DNA of 64,000 bases from Candidatus Sericytochromatia bacterium. Lineage in GTDB: Bacteria > Cyanobacteriota > Sericytochromatia > UBA7694 > JACMQJ01. The stretch lies in NCBI GenBank assembly GCA_026004035.1, contig BPII01000006.1:78296-142295 (forward strand). Reading direction: 5' to 3'. Positions 9,161 through 18,971 of this stretch are shown here, piece after piece (position 1 is the stretch's first letter; each line of letters opens with the position of its first letter). The translations under genes and the position numbers were made by a program. The notes beneath the pieces were generated by a model that did not search any database, was not told where the DNA came from, and worked only from the letters and a program-made list of their open reading frames with translations.

Positions 9161-10762
9161 ATGAGAAAAATAAGTTTTTTATTAACAATAAGTATTGCTT
9201 TTTTGAGTTCTTGTGACTCTTATATACCACTTAATACTACTAGAGGTGATAATAATAAAATTATAGAAATATCAGGTAATTTAATAAATTCAGTAGGTAG
9301 TTCAATTGTTAGAATACCTTTTACTAATAATATACCCCAAGATATTTTAAATTCAGAACAAATAGAAATTGCATTTGATAATAGCAAATCTCTTTATCCT
9401 GTTATTAAAAACGCTGATAATTCTTTATCTTTTACAGTTCCATCTTCAATAAAAATATCAAGTGCAGGTAAAATTAAAGCATTTTTTGTAATAAAAAATC
9501 AAAAAAGTTATTTTGTAAATATAAATACTGGACCAATTTTTAAATTAAATAACCCTGGTATTATAGTAAAGCCTGCTAATGGTATTATAGTAAAAGGTGA
9601 AAAGGTATATTTAACTGCTAATTTACCAAATGATAAAAATAAAGATGATTATATTTTTAATTGGTTTTATACTACAACAGGAACAGCTCCTTATTTACCT
9701 ATAAATGGAACATCTATTAATGCTGACTGGATACCAAATAGTGTAGGAAATTATTTTATAAAACTAGATATTATTGATAAAAAAACAGGAATAACTTCAA
9801 GTTATACTACTCCTAGCTCAATAGTATTTGTTACTGAAAATGATAATATAATTAAAACAAATCCTGATAATGGTAAAATTGTAAAAGGTAACTCTATTAT
9901 CCTAGAAGCTAATTCACCAAATATTCAAGAAAATACTACGTATTCTTGGTCATATTCTACATCATCTCAAAGTGGTGTATGGCGTCCTATTTCTGGAAAT
10001 TCTAAAATTGTAAAATGGACACCTACAGAATCAGGTTCATTTTTTATAAAAGTAGATGTTGCTAATCCTAATTCAGAAGTGCAAAGTTTTATTTCACCAA
10101 AAGCAATAGTATTTGTTTCAGAAAACAATGATATATTTCAAACAGAACCATTAAATGGCTCTATAAATTTAGGTCAATATGTAAATATAAAAGCTAATAT
10201 ATCATTTTTAGAAGGAAATAATCAGTATATTTGGTCATATAGTAATTCGGGATTACCGGGAACATTTAGAAATATGACTAATATAAAAACAGATATAAGT
10301 AGTCCATCTATAAGATGGAGAGTCCCTGAAGAAGGAAGCTTTTTTGTCAAATTAGATGTGATTAACTCTCAAAATTCTTCTGTTTTAAGTTTTCAATCAA
10401 GTAATCCAATAGTTTTTGTAACTGAAAAATTACCTCTTTTTGAAACTAATCCTAAGGATGGAAAAATACTGCCTGATTCTACGATAGAAATTTCTACAAA
10501 TGTAGAAAATATAATGAATGGAAGTTATGTTTGGTCATATGGAGTAAGTCAATCAGGTCCATGGACTGCAATAGGAGGTTCTATTTCAAAAACTATAAAA
10601 TGGGAAAAACAAGGAAAACCAACAGGAACTTTTTATGTAAAATTAGATATAACTGATGATTCAACAGATAAAAGAGTAACTACTTTTATTTCAAAAAATC
10701 CAATTATATTTATAGAAAAACAATCTTCAACAAATAATAGTAATACATTTGGTATGAATTAG
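9161..10762 (+). CDS. Lipoprotein with four ~95-residue Ig-like repeats
   Basis: The protein begins with a lipoprotein signal (hydrophobic core, then LSSC, Cys18), so it should be anchored to a membrane facing the periplasm or surface. From about residue 127 there are four repeats starting near 127, 227, 322 and 425. Each carries 'NP..G.I..G', 'Y.WSYS.S..G.W..I.G', 'W.P...G.FFVKLDV' and 'S.NPIVFVTE'. The composition and strand pattern suggest PKD or Ig-like beta sandwiches. I do not recognise a named family. The next gene, an outer-membrane-type protein, starts 2 bases after the stop. An operon with the TolC-like channel and MarR regulator is therefore likely. Confidence 0.8.
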   Translation: MRKISFLLTISIAFLSSCDSYIPLNTTRGDNNKIIEISGNLINSVGSSIVRIPFTNNIPQDILNSEQIEIAFDNSKSLYPVIKNADNSLSFTVPSSIKISSAGKIKAFFVIKNQKSYFVNINTGPIFKLNNPGIIVKPANGIIVKGEKVYLTANLPNDKNKDDYIFNWFYTTTGTAPYLPINGTSINADWIPNSVGNYFIKLDIIDKKTGITSSYTTPSSIVFVTENDNIIKTNPDNGKIVKGNSIILEANSPNIQENTTYSWSYSTSSQSGVWRPISGNSKIVKWTPTESGSFFIKVDVANPNSEVQSFISPKAIVFVSENNDIFQTEPLNGSINLGQYVNIKANISFLEGNNQYIWSYSNSGLPGTFRNMTNIKTDISSPSIRWRVPEEGSFFVKLDVINSQNSSVLSFQSSNPIVFVTEKLPLFETNPKDGKILPDSTIEISTNVENIMNGSYVWSYGVSQSGPWTAIGGSISKTIKWEKQGKPTGTFYVKLDITDDSTDKRVTTFISKNPIIFIEKQSSTNNSNTFGMN

Positions 10763-10764
10763 AT

Positions 10765-11898
10765 ATGAAAAATAAAGTATTAACATTTTTAGGAATATTT
10801 TTATTAACTTTAAATAATATTGAAGTTAAAAAAGCAAATGCACAAATACAAAATAACAATATAAATGTAAAAGGTAAAATAATAGACAAAGAAACTAAAA
10901 AACCTATTAAAAATGTTTATATAAAACAAGTTGATACATTAAATACAAAACTGACTGATGATGAAGGTAATTTTAATATTGAATTACAAAAAAATGCAAA
11001 AATGGAGCTTATTATCTTCAAAGAAGGATACGAAAAAATTCAATTTAAAGTAGAAAATAAAAATTATTTTGAGATAGAATTAGTACCAGCAATAAAAATT
11101 AATGTTGATTTACCACAACCACATACAAAAATAGATGATATTTTTAATTATTCATCTAAACCTATTTCAAGTATGTTTTCTGCTATGTATCAAGTTAGAA
11201 ATATATTAAACTCATATCCTTCTTTAAATGATAATAATAATGTTTTAAACACTAATGGATGGGCAATAAATGAGTTGTCAATAGATGGTAAAATTAGACT
11301 TGATAATTGGTTAGGAGCTATAAGAATCTTCAGATCCAGGTCACCAATAGATATAAATAATTTTGATTACAAACCAGTTTATTACTTAGATACATTGCAG
11401 TTTCAAACTTCTGCAAATAAAGTTTTTAATATATCAGATAAATTAGAAATTTTAGGAGGATTGACATACTTAATACATTTTTCAACACCAGATAATAAAG
11501 GAGGAGGAGATAATAAACCAATACCTTATACAAATAGTTATATGGATTTTCCACATAATAGACAAGGCTTAGGTCTAGCTTCAGGTATAGGTTATAAATT
11601 TACAGAAAAAATATTATTTTTAGGAAATGTAAATTTATATCCTTATCTTTTTATGTTTTTTGATTCTTTAAAAACTTCTACAATAAATTATTTAGGAATG
11701 CTAGACACAAATTTATCTTTAAAGTTTGAAACATTAGACGGAGTCTATGTTTCTATTGGTTATAACTATCAATTATTTTTTGGAAATAATAATTTTAAAG
11801 ATACTTCAAATATGTTTAATGTTGGTGTTTCTTTAGATCCATTTAAAATGGCTAATGTTCAACCTTTAGGAACTGAATCTTTATCAAATAAAAAGTGA
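10765..11898 (+). CDS. Secreted protein: CarboxypepD_reg-like domain plus predicted outer-membrane beta-barrel
   Basis: A signal peptide (about residues 1-27, ending ANAQ) precedes a beta-sandwich domain at about residues 33-100, with 'VKGKIIDKETKKPIKNVYI' and 'DDEGNFNIEL', the pattern of CarboxypepD_reg-like domains. The rest, about residues 130-365, is a series of amphipathic strands with Gly/Asn turns (for example 'GLASGIGYKF', 'VYVSIGYNYQLFF') compatible with an outer-membrane barrel. The exact family is not recognised. It sits between the repeat lipoprotein and the TolC-like gene, with gaps of 2 and 1 bases, so it is probably part of the same envelope complex. Confidence 0.75.
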   Translation: MKNKVLTFLGIFLLTLNNIEVKKANAQIQNNNINVKGKIIDKETKKPIKNVYIKQVDTLNTKLTDDEGNFNIELQKNAKMELIIFKEGYEKIQFKVENKNYFEIELVPAIKINVDLPQPHTKIDDIFNYSSKPISSMFSAMYQVRNILNSYPSLNDNNNVLNTNGWAINELSIDGKIRLDNWLGAIRIFRSRSPIDINNFDYKPVYYLDTLQFQTSANKVFNISDKLEILGGLTYLIHFSTPDNKGGGDNKPIPYTNSYMDFPHNRQGLGLASGIGYKFTEKILFLGNVNLYPYLFMFFDSLKTSTINYLGMLDTNLSLKFETLDGVYVSIGYNYQLFFGNNNFKDTSNMFNVGVSLDPFKMANVQPLGTESLSNKK

Positions 11899-11899
11899 T

Positions 11900-13262
11900 A
11901 TGAAAAAAAACATTTATTATAATTTTATCTTTAGTTTTTTCTTTATCATTATACAACAATAATTGTTTTGCAAAAGATGATAAAAAAGAAGAAACAAAAA
12001 AAAATAATTTTCTTACTTTATTTGATGCAATAGAAATTGCTGTACAAAATAATTATAGTCTTAAATCAGCTTATGAAAAAATAAATCTTGCAAAGTATCA
12101 AATTACAGAAAATGCAGCACAAGGATTGCCACAAGTAAATATAAATACAAGTTATACAAGACAAGATCCTGTAACAGCACCACCACCAGCTGGAGGTGGC
12201 ATTGGAAATAATCCTCAATTTGCAGCTTTTTTGGGAACAGCAAGAGTAAATACTTTTAGAAATCAAGTCTCTTTAAGTCAAGTTTTGTTTGCAGGTTTTA
12301 GAATTATAGATGGAATAAGACTTGCAAATATAAATGTTAATGCTGCTGAAGAAGAATATAGAAAAACAAGACAAGAAGTAGTCTTTAATGTTTCAAATGC
12401 TTATTATAATACTCTTAAAGCTTATCAGCTAGTAGAAGTTTTAAAATTTTCTCTTAAACAAGCTGAAATACATTTAGAACAATCAAAAAAATTTGAAAAA
12501 GCAGGAACAGGATTAAAAGTTGATGTTTTAAGAGCTAATAATCAATTAATAAATGTTCAGATGCAATTAAGCCAAGCTATAAATAATTATGAAAAAGCTA
12601 AAAAATCTCTTAATCTTGTAATGGGTAGAGCTATCGATACACCTATTGAAATGAATTTAAAACCTGAAATACCAGATATTGATTTAGATGAAAATAAATT
12701 TATAAAATTAGCTTTAGATAATAGAAGTGAATTAAGACAATTAAAAATAAAAAAAGAAATAGATGAAATACTTGTAACTATACAAAGTAGAACAACATGG
12801 CCTACTATATCAGCTAATTTATCATATAACCTAACAGATCAAGCTGTTGTTAATGGTAATGCTGTTAATATACAAAACCTAAATTATGGTATAAATATGA
12901 ACTGGCCTATCTTTGATGGCTTGCTTACTCAAGCTAAAGTTCAAAAAGCACAAAATACAGTAATTCAAGATCAAATTAGCATAGATCAATTACAACAAAG
13001 TATAATACTAGAAGTAAAACAAAATATTTTAGATTTACAAGAAGCAAAAGAAAGAATGATAATGGCAAGTGAAAGTATAAAATTAGCCGAAGAGTCTTTA
13101 AGGTTATCTAAAATAAGATATGATAGCGGTGTTGGATTAAATATTGAAGTTATAGATGCACAAAATAATTTAAATCAAGCTAAATCAAATTTTATAAATG
13201 CTGAATATGATTTTAATATTAATAAAGTAAAATTATATAAAGCTGTTGGAATTGATATATAA
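11900..13262 (+). CDS. TolC-family outer-membrane efflux/secretion channel (one frameshift near the start)
   Basis: From ATG 11900 an A8 run at about 11903-11910 has one base too many. Removing one A joins a signal peptide ('FIIILSLVFSLS...FA') in frame to the long reading that continues to 13262. The repaired 453-residue protein shows the TolC/OEP pattern of two similar halves: 'LFDAIEIAVQNNYSLKSA', long alpha-helical segments ('VVFNVSNAYYNTLKAYQLVEV', 'LEVKQNILDLQEAKERM') and beta strands between. TolC trimers form the outer-membrane exit duct of tripartite pumps and type I secretion. No membrane-fusion protein or inner-membrane pump is adjacent. The stop overlaps the MarR gene by one base (TAATG). 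Confidence 0.87.
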
Positions 13263-13699
13263 TGAGAAAAAAATATCCTGAATATATTTATGAACTTGAA
13301 GATTTACTAACTCAAATATTTAGAAATTTAAAGGAAAATCATGTAAAAGATGCATGTAATGTTAATTTATCAATGCCACAATTTATATGTTTATTTATAA
13401 TATCAAAAATTGGTAAGATGAAAATGAGTGATTTAGCATCTTATCTTTCTCTTTCTTATGCTTCAGCAACCAATCTTATAAATAGACTTGTAGAAGCTAA
13501 CTTAGTTAATAGATATGATGATCCTTTAGATAGAAGAGTAGTTATAGTTGAATTAACAAACAAAGGTTTAGAATTAACAGATACTATAAAAGAAAAACAT
13601 AGAGAGACATTTTATAAAAATTGTTCAAAACTTTCTAATAAAGAAATAAAAACATTAATAGATGGACTTAATATTTTAGTAAAAATAATAAAGTATTAG
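13262..13699 (+). CDS. MarR-family transcriptional regulator
   Basis: The 145-residue protein has the MarR winged-helix layout. Helices around 'MPQFICLFIISKIGKMKMSDLASYL' are followed by the recognition helix 'SYASATNLINRLVEANLV', the wing with the conserved 'DPLDRRVVIVELT' arginine segment, and a C-terminal dimerisation helix. Such regulators usually repress efflux or stress genes and release DNA on ligand binding. It is translationally coupled to the TolC-like gene (TAATG), so it probably regulates its own operon. The inducer is unknown. Confidence 0.92.
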   Translation: MRKKYPEYIYELEDLLTQIFRNLKENHVKDACNVNLSMPQFICLFIISKIGKMKMSDLASYLSLSYASATNLINRLVEANLVNRYDDPLDRRVVIVELTNKGLELTDTIKEKHRETFYKNCSKLSNKEIKTLIDGLNILVKIIKY

Positions 13700-14156
13700 T
13701 TTTTTATAGTTAATAAGATTATGATAAAACGTAGTTTTCATAATTTAAAAACTTATAGTTTTTTTAATTTTTTATACTTTATTTTTAACTATTAATTATG
13801 CACTATATTATTATCATACTGTGAACATATTTAAGAAAAAATAGTATCATAATTAAATGATTCTATATAATTTTTTTGATTTATTGTAAAGTTAGCTTCA
13901 ATATCAAAATTGAATAAAATACTTTAAGTAGTTTTTTATTATGAATTCTAAAGTTTTCTTTGAGTTTTATTTAATTTTTTGTCATCAAAATTGGCAAAAT
14001 TTAGTAAATTATATTAAAATGTTCAAGGTATTAATTATAAAAATTAGTATAAATATATATTTAGAGTAAGAAGTTTAGTTTTTCTTTTAGAATTTTTCTC
14101 TTATAATTTCCAAAAAGAATTATAAGCTAATTTATTTATATTTTAATTAACTTAAA
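13700..14156. repeat. Intergenic region holding a reference copy of a dispersed repeat
   Basis: There is no gene in these 457 bases between convergent marR and the DAHP synthase gene. Bases 13746-13803 are, in reverse complement, nearly the same as 28809-28830 joined to 29081-29125. In the latter copy a 250-bp element is inserted. The repeat appears to extend through about 13910, where it resembles 8031-8110. I see no open reading frame or RNA in it. Confidence 0.6.
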
Positions 14157-15245
14157 TTAAATATAATTCATTATTTTATATTGTTTTTTTATAGACTCTT
14201 TATGTATAACCTCAAAAACTTCTTTTATAAATTTTTCAGATAAATTTTTCTTAATGCCTATTTCTGTTCTGCTATTTATTATTTGTCGCCATCTTTCAGG
14301 TTGAAATATAGTTATATTATTGTCTTTTTTATATTTTCCTATTTCTTCTACAATTTTCATTCTAGCTTCTATTAAATCTAATATTTCTAAATCTATATTA
14401 TCTATTTTTTCTCTTAGTACATCTAATGTATTATTAAATTCATTATTAGTAGATTTATCTTTTCTTAAAATTAAATTATCAATAATTTTTTTAAAATCAA
14501 TGGGGGTTACTTGTTGTTTTGAATCACTCCAAGCAATATCTGGGTTTATATGAGATTCTATCATTAACCCATCAAAATTTAAATCCATAGCTTTTTGTGA
14601 TATACTTTGTAATAAGTCTCTAGAACCTGATATATGACTTGGATCACATATCAACATGATATTAGGATATCTTCTTCTTAATTCAATGGGAATTTCCCAA
14701 TAAGGCTTGTTTCTGTATAATGTTTTTTCATAACTAGAAAATCCTCTATGTATTGCTGCTATATTTTTTATTCCAGCTCTTATTATTCTCTCTATTGCAC
14801 CTATCCATAACTCTATGTCAGGATTGATAGGATTTTTTACCATTACAGGTACATTAACTCCTTTTAATGAGTCAGCTATTTCTTGAACTGAAAATGGATT
14901 TACAGTTGTTCTTGCACCTATCCATAGAACATCAATTTGGTATTTTAAAGCAAGTTCAACATGTTTTGAATTTGCTACTTCAACAGCAACAGGTATTTTT
15001 GTTATTTTACTAGCTTCTTTTAACCATTTGAGAGCTTCTTCACCTACTCCTTCAAATGTGTCAGGTTTAGTTCTAGGTTTCCATACACCAGCTCTTAACA
15101 AATCTACAACATTTGTTTTTGATAATTCCACACACGTTCTTATTACCTGTTCTGAAGTTTCGGCACTACAAGGACCAGATATTATAAAAGGCTTTTGTTT
15201 ATTAGAAATTCTTTCAAATTTTATTTTTTTTTCAGTTAGTATCAT
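14157..15245 (-). CDS. Bifunctional DAHP synthase / chorismate mutase (KDO8P-type synthase, C-terminal mutase)
   Basis: Residues about 1-255 are a class I-beta (KDO8P-synthase-like) 3-deoxy-7-phosphoheptulonate synthase: 'FIISGPCSAETSEQ', 'GVWKPRTKPDTFEG', 'VMVKNPINPDIELWIGAIER' and 'CDPSHISGSR'. Residues about 270-360 form an AroQ-type chorismate mutase ('LREKIDNIDLEILDLIEARMKIVEEIGKYK'). The fusion feeds the shikimate pathway and diverts chorismate to prephenate. The order synthase-then-mutase is best known from Bacteroidetes, whereas Bacillus has the mutase first. A typical mutase extension often provides prephenate feedback control of the synthase. The gene stands alone, on the strand opposite to clpC. 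Confidence 0.93.
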   Translation of the reverse strand: MILTEKKIKFERISNKQKPFIISGPCSAETSEQVIRTCVELSKTNVVDLLRAGVWKPRTKPDTFEGVGEEALKWLKEASKITKIPVAVEVANSKHVELALKYQIDVLWIGARTTVNPFSVQEIADSLKGVNVPVMVKNPINPDIELWIGAIERIIRAGIKNIAAIHRGFSSYEKTLYRNKPYWEIPIELRRRYPNIMLICDPSHISGSRDLLQSISQKAMDLNFDGLMIESHINPDIAWSDSKQQVTPIDFKKIIDNLILRKDKSTNNEFNNTLDVLREKIDNIDLEILDLIEARMKIVEEIGKYKKDNNITIFQPERWRQIINSRTEIGIKKNLSEKFIKEVFEVIHKESIKKQYKIMNYI

Positions 15246-15394
15246 AAAAATATTATAAATTCTAAAAACTTATTTTATCTAAAATAAAAATTATATTGTA
15301 ATAATAAAAACAAAATTTATAAGAATTTAATTTTTATCACATTCTTATTTTAAGAATTTTATTTTATAAAATATACAAAACAATTATTTTTGAG

Positions 15395-15432
15395 TATAAT
15401 TAAATTGAAATATTAATTTTTAGGAGTATATA
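15395..15432 (+). promoter_or_regulatory. clpC promoter -10 and ribosome site
   Basis: TATAAT lies at 15395-15400 and TAGGAG at 15421-15426, ahead of the ATG at 15439. I see no CtsR heptad repeat or CIRCE element, the usual heat-shock operators of clpC in Firmicutes. Confidence 0.4.
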
Positions 15433-15438
15433 AACACA

Positions 15439-17901
15439 ATGTTTGAACGTTTTACAGAAAAAGCAATTAAAGTTATAATGTTAGCTCAAGAAGAAGCAAG
15501 AAGATTAGGACATAATTTTGTAGGTACAGAACAGATTTTATTAGGTCTAATAGGCGAAGGAACTGGTATAGCTGCTAAAGTTTTAAAAAATTTAGGTATA
15601 ACATTAAAAGATGCTAGAGTTGAAGTAGAAAAAATAATTGGTAGAGGTTCTGGTTTCGTAGCTGTAGAAATTCCATTTACCCCAAGAGCAAAAAGAGTTT
15701 TAGAATTATCATGGGATGAAGCAAGACAATTAGGACATAATTATATAGGTACTGAACATTTATTATTAGGTTTAATAAGAGAAGGTGAAGGCGTGGCTGT
15801 AAGAGTTCTTGAAAATTTAGGAGTTGAATTATCAAAAGTTCGTTCTAGTGTTATAAGAATGTTAGGTGATACATCATCTTCAGGTAGTGGTAGTAGTCAA
15901 CAAAGAAGTAAGACACCGACTTTAGATGAATTTGGAACTAATTTAACATTGGCAGCTGAAGAAGGAAGATTAGACCCTGTTATAGGAAGAGAGAAAGAAA
16001 TTGAAAGAGTTGTTCAAATATTAGGTAGAAGGACGAAAAATAATCCTGTTTTAATAGGTGAGCCGGGAGTTGGTAAAACAGCAATAGCTGAAGGTTTAGC
16101 TTTAAGAATAGCAGCTGAAGAGGTACCCGATGTATTAAAAGACAAAAAAGTTGTAATGATAGATATAGGATCATTAGTTGCTGGTACAAAATACAGAGGA
16201 GAGTTTGAAGAAAGATTGAAGAAAATTATGGAAGAAATTAAAGCAGCAGGAAATGTAATACTTGTTATAGATGAATTACACACTTTGATAGGAGCTGGAG
16301 CAGCTGAAGGTGCTGTTGATGCAGCTAATATTTTGAAACCAGCTTTGGCAAGAGGAGAATTACAATGTATAGGTGCTACAACATTAGATGAGTTTAGAAA
16401 ACATATAGAAAAAGACGCAGCATTAGAGAGACGATTTCAACAAGTTATGGTTGATGAACCTTCTATTGAAGATACAATAGAAATTTTGAGAGGATTAAAG
16501 GATAGATATGAAGCACATCATAAACTAAAAATTTCTGATGAAGCAATAGTTGCAGCTGTTAAATTATCCCAAAGGTATATAACAGACAGATTTTTACCTG
16601 ATAAAGCAATAGATTTAATGGATGAAGCAGGTTCAAGAGTTAGGTTTAGAAATTCTTCATTACCACCTGAAGCTAAAGAATTAGAAAAGCAATTAAAAAT
16701 ATTAAATAAGCAAAAAGAAAAATATATAAGGGAACAAAATTTTGAAAAAGCATCTAAGTTAAGAGATGAAGAAGAAACATTAAAAAATAGGATAAAAGAA
16801 TTAACCGAAGAATGGAAATCTAAAAAAGAAGGTAATGATTCTATACCTGTAGTTACAGAAAATGATATAACTGAAATAGTAGCTAGTTGGACAAATATAC
16901 CAGTTACAAAATTGTCAGAAGATGAAACAAAAAGATTAATAAATATGGAAGAAATATTGCATCAAAGAGTTATAGGACAAGAAGAAGCTATATCAGCTAT
17001 TTCAAGAGCAATAAGAAGAGCAAGAGTTGGACTTAAAAATCCTAATAGACCAATTGGTTCTTTTATATTTTCTGGACCAAGTGGTGTTGGTAAAACAGAA
17101 TTAGCAAAAACATTAGCAGCATTTTTCTTTGGAACAGAGCAATCAATGATAAGAGTTGATATGTCTGAATTTATGGAAAGACACACTGTTTCTAAATTGA
17201 TAGGTTCACCACCAGGATATGTAGGTTATCAAGAAGGAGGACAATTAACTGAACAAGTTAGAAGAAAACCTTATTCTGTTGTTTTATTTGACGAAATAGA
17301 AAAAGCTCATCCCGATGTTTTTAATACTTTACTTCAAATACTAGAAGATGGAAGACTTACAGACTCAAAAGGTAGAGTAGTAAGTTTTAAAAATACCATT
17401 ATAATAATGACTTCAAATGTTGGTGCTAAAGCTCTTGAAAAAGGAACATCTATGGGATTTAGCATAGGAAAAAACGAAAATGAGGATAAATATAATAGAA
17501 TGAAGGAAATTGTTATGAATGAGCTTAAGGAAAATTTCAGACCAGAGTTTATAAACAGATTAGATGAAGTTATAGTATTCAGACAATTAACTGAAAAAGA
17601 AATAACAAAAATAGTTGATTTAATGCTAAAAGAATTAATTGATAGGTTAAAAGAACAAGAAATTATTGTTGAATTCTCTGATGAAGTAAAAGCTATGCTT
17701 GTTAAAGAAGGATATAATCCTACATTAGGAGCTAGAAACATGAGAAGAACTATATCAAAATTAATAGAAGATCCTTTAGCTGAAGAAATATTGGCTACAA
17801 ATATTCCTAAAAATCAGCCGTTAATAGTTAAATTAAAAGATAAAAATAAAATTTATCTTGAAAATAAAGTCGAAAATAAAGAACTTGCACCAACAACTTA
17901 G
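15439..17901 (+). CDS. clpC: ClpC-type AAA+ protease ATPase subunit
   Basis: ClpC unfolds proteins and feeds them to ClpP. The 820 residues contain two N-terminal Clp_N repeats (about 4-75 and 78-145). AAA domain 1 has Walker [10 protein letters not shown] (about 207) and Walker [16 protein letters not shown]/middle segment ('[17 protein letters not shown]', about 425) follows, and AAA domain 2 has [12 protein letters not shown] (about 548) and '[16 protein letters not shown]'. The full length and UVR motif separate it from ClpA and ClpB. A ClpP-binding loop is expected in domain 2 but I did not pin it down. No mcsA, mcsB or ctsR precedes it. The reading frame is intact across 2.4 kb. Confidence 0.96.
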   Translation: MFERFTEKAIKVIMLAQEEARRLGHNFVGTEQILLGLIGEGTGIAAKVLKNLGITLKDARVEVEKIIGRGSGFVAVEIPFTPRAKRVLELSWDEARQLGHNYIGTEHLLLGLIREGEGVAVRVLENLGVELSKVRSSVIRMLGDTSSSGSGSSQQRSKTPTLDEFGTNLTLAAEEGRLDPVIGREKEIERVVQILGRRTKNNPVLIGEPGVGKTAIAEGLALRIAAEEVPDVLKDKKVVMIDIGSLVAGTKYRGEFEERLKKIMEEIKAAGNVILVIDELHTLIGAGAAEGAVDAANILKPALARGELQCIGATTLDEFRKHIEKDAALERRFQQVMVDEPSIEDTIEILRGLKDRYEAHHKLKISDEAIVAAVKLSQRYITDRFLPDKAIDLMDEAGSRVRFRNSSLPPEAKELEKQLKILNKQKEKYIREQNFEKASKLRDEEETLKNRIKELTEEWKSKKEGNDSIPVVTENDITEIVASWTNIPVTKLSEDETKRLINMEEILHQRVIGQEEAISAISRAIRRARVGLKNPNRPIGSFIFSGPSGVGKTELAKTLAAFFFGTEQSMIRVDMSEFMERHTVSKLIGSPPGYVGYQEGGQLTEQVRRKPYSVVLFDEIEKAHPDVFNTLLQILEDGRLTDSKGRVVSFKNTIIIMTSNVGAKALEKGTSMGFSIGKNENEDKYNRMKEIVMNELKENFRPEFINRLDEVIVFRQLTEKEITKIVDLMLKELIDRLKEQEIIVEFSDEVKAMLVKEGYNPTLGARNMRRTISKLIEDPLAEEILATNIPKNQPLIVKLKDKNKIYLENKVENKELAPTT

Positions 17902-17903
17902 AA

Positions 17904-18717
17904 ATGAAAAAAATAAATTATTTAAAACATGCTTTTAAAGAAAAATTTAATCAAATATTATTGTTTTTGATAATATTTAGTTTATTTTTTGTAAAAAGAT
18001 TATTTTTTCCTCTTTTATTTATAGAATTATTCTATCTTTTTTTTATTAGTCAATCTAATTTTTATAGAAATTATATAAAGAGAACTTATTATTTAAATCA
18101 AGAGAATAATAAACAAAGAATTTATGAGTTAGATAATTTTTTCAGAGAAAAAGCAGAAAAATTATATGATAAATTAAATAATGTATGTTTTTCATGTAAA
18201 AAATAAGAATTTACAAGATATTTTATCTAAAGAAATTCAAGAATTAAATTATCTTTTTGAAAATTATGTAAATTTTGCAACAACTATAACAAATTATAAT
18301 AAGTATTTAAACGAAAATAATATTTCAAAAATAGATGAAGAGATTAGTAACTTAAAACATAGAATAGATAATTATTTAGAAGGAACTAAATGTAATGATT
18401 TAGATGAAATATATTCAAGGATGCAAAAAAGAAATTTACTTTTAGAAAATTTAAAAATATTAGAAAAAAGAAAAAGTAAAATAAAACAGATAAAATATAC
18501 TGTTGATAAATTAAAAGCTGAATTAGAACTTATAGAGAATACTTTTTATTTAATAAGTGATAATTTGATTACTTTTGGAAATACAGAAAATTTAAATATA
18601 GATGTTAGCACAGTTATAAATAGTATCGAAAGTACAGAAAATATTATAAAATCAACAGAGCAAGAAATGAATGAGTTAAAAAAAATTATGAATATAAAGA
18701 AAACTATATTAAACTGA
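17904..18717 (+). CDS. Membrane-anchored coiled-coil protein (one frameshift)
   Basis: Reading begins 3 bases after clpC. Two overlapping frames, 17904-18206 and 18181-18717, join into one product of about 270 residues if one A is removed from the A6 run at about 18199-18204. The N-terminus has one or two membrane segments (about residues 18-50). The remainder is predicted long alpha-helix and coiled coil, rich in Lys, Glu, Asn and Leu. I recognise no family. Its position right behind clpC suggests cotranscription but not a function. Confidence 0.6.
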
Positions 18718-18766
18718 TTTTTTTCTTAAAAATGAATAAAAAAATATTATAAAAAATAATTTTTTA

Positions 18767-18800
18767 AACTAAACTATAATTAGTTAATTATTATTTTAGG
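18767..18800 (+). promoter_or_regulatory. Promoter with inverted repeat upstream of the CcoS-like gene
   Basis: AACTAA and its complement TTAGTT flank a central TATAAT at 18775-18780, inside 18767-18785. A short ribosome site (TTTAGGTGA) follows before the ATG at 18811. The inverted repeat could be an operator, but it is AT-rich and weak. Confidence 0.3.
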
Positions 18801-18810
18801 TGATATATCT

Positions 18811-18966
18811 ATGAACGAAAATCTTGGAATGTACATGTTTTATATAGCTCTTTGTATGGGTGGTGCTGCTTGGTTTATTCTTATATGGGCTGTAAAAGAT
18901 GGTCAGTTTAAATATTCTGAAGAAGATAATCGTAGAGCATTAGATGCAGAGGAAAAATATATATAA
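18811..18966 (+). CDS. ccoS: CcoS-like cbb3 oxidase maturation peptide
   Basis: This 51-residue peptide has one membrane helix (about residues 8-28) followed by 'WAVKDGQFKYSEEDNRRAL'. That matches the CcoS pattern of a single helix, then 'W.v+.GQFdD....'. CcoS is needed to insert copper or heme into cbb3-type cytochrome oxidase. The expected partners CcoG, CcoH, CcoI and the oxidase subunits are not here. A Cu+ ATPase lies at 26.5 kb, though it looks like CopA. The next gene begins 5 bases after the stop. The assignment rests on a short motif and could be a chance likeness. Confidence 0.65.
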   Translation: MNENLGMYMFYIALCMGGAAWFILIWAVKDGQFKYSEEDNRRALDAEEKYI

Positions 18967-18971
18967 AATAA

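Noticed and set aside
16014-17741. Several long minus-strand open frames inside clpC
   Set aside because: They are shadows of the clpC codon pattern; they lack ribosome sites and match no family.
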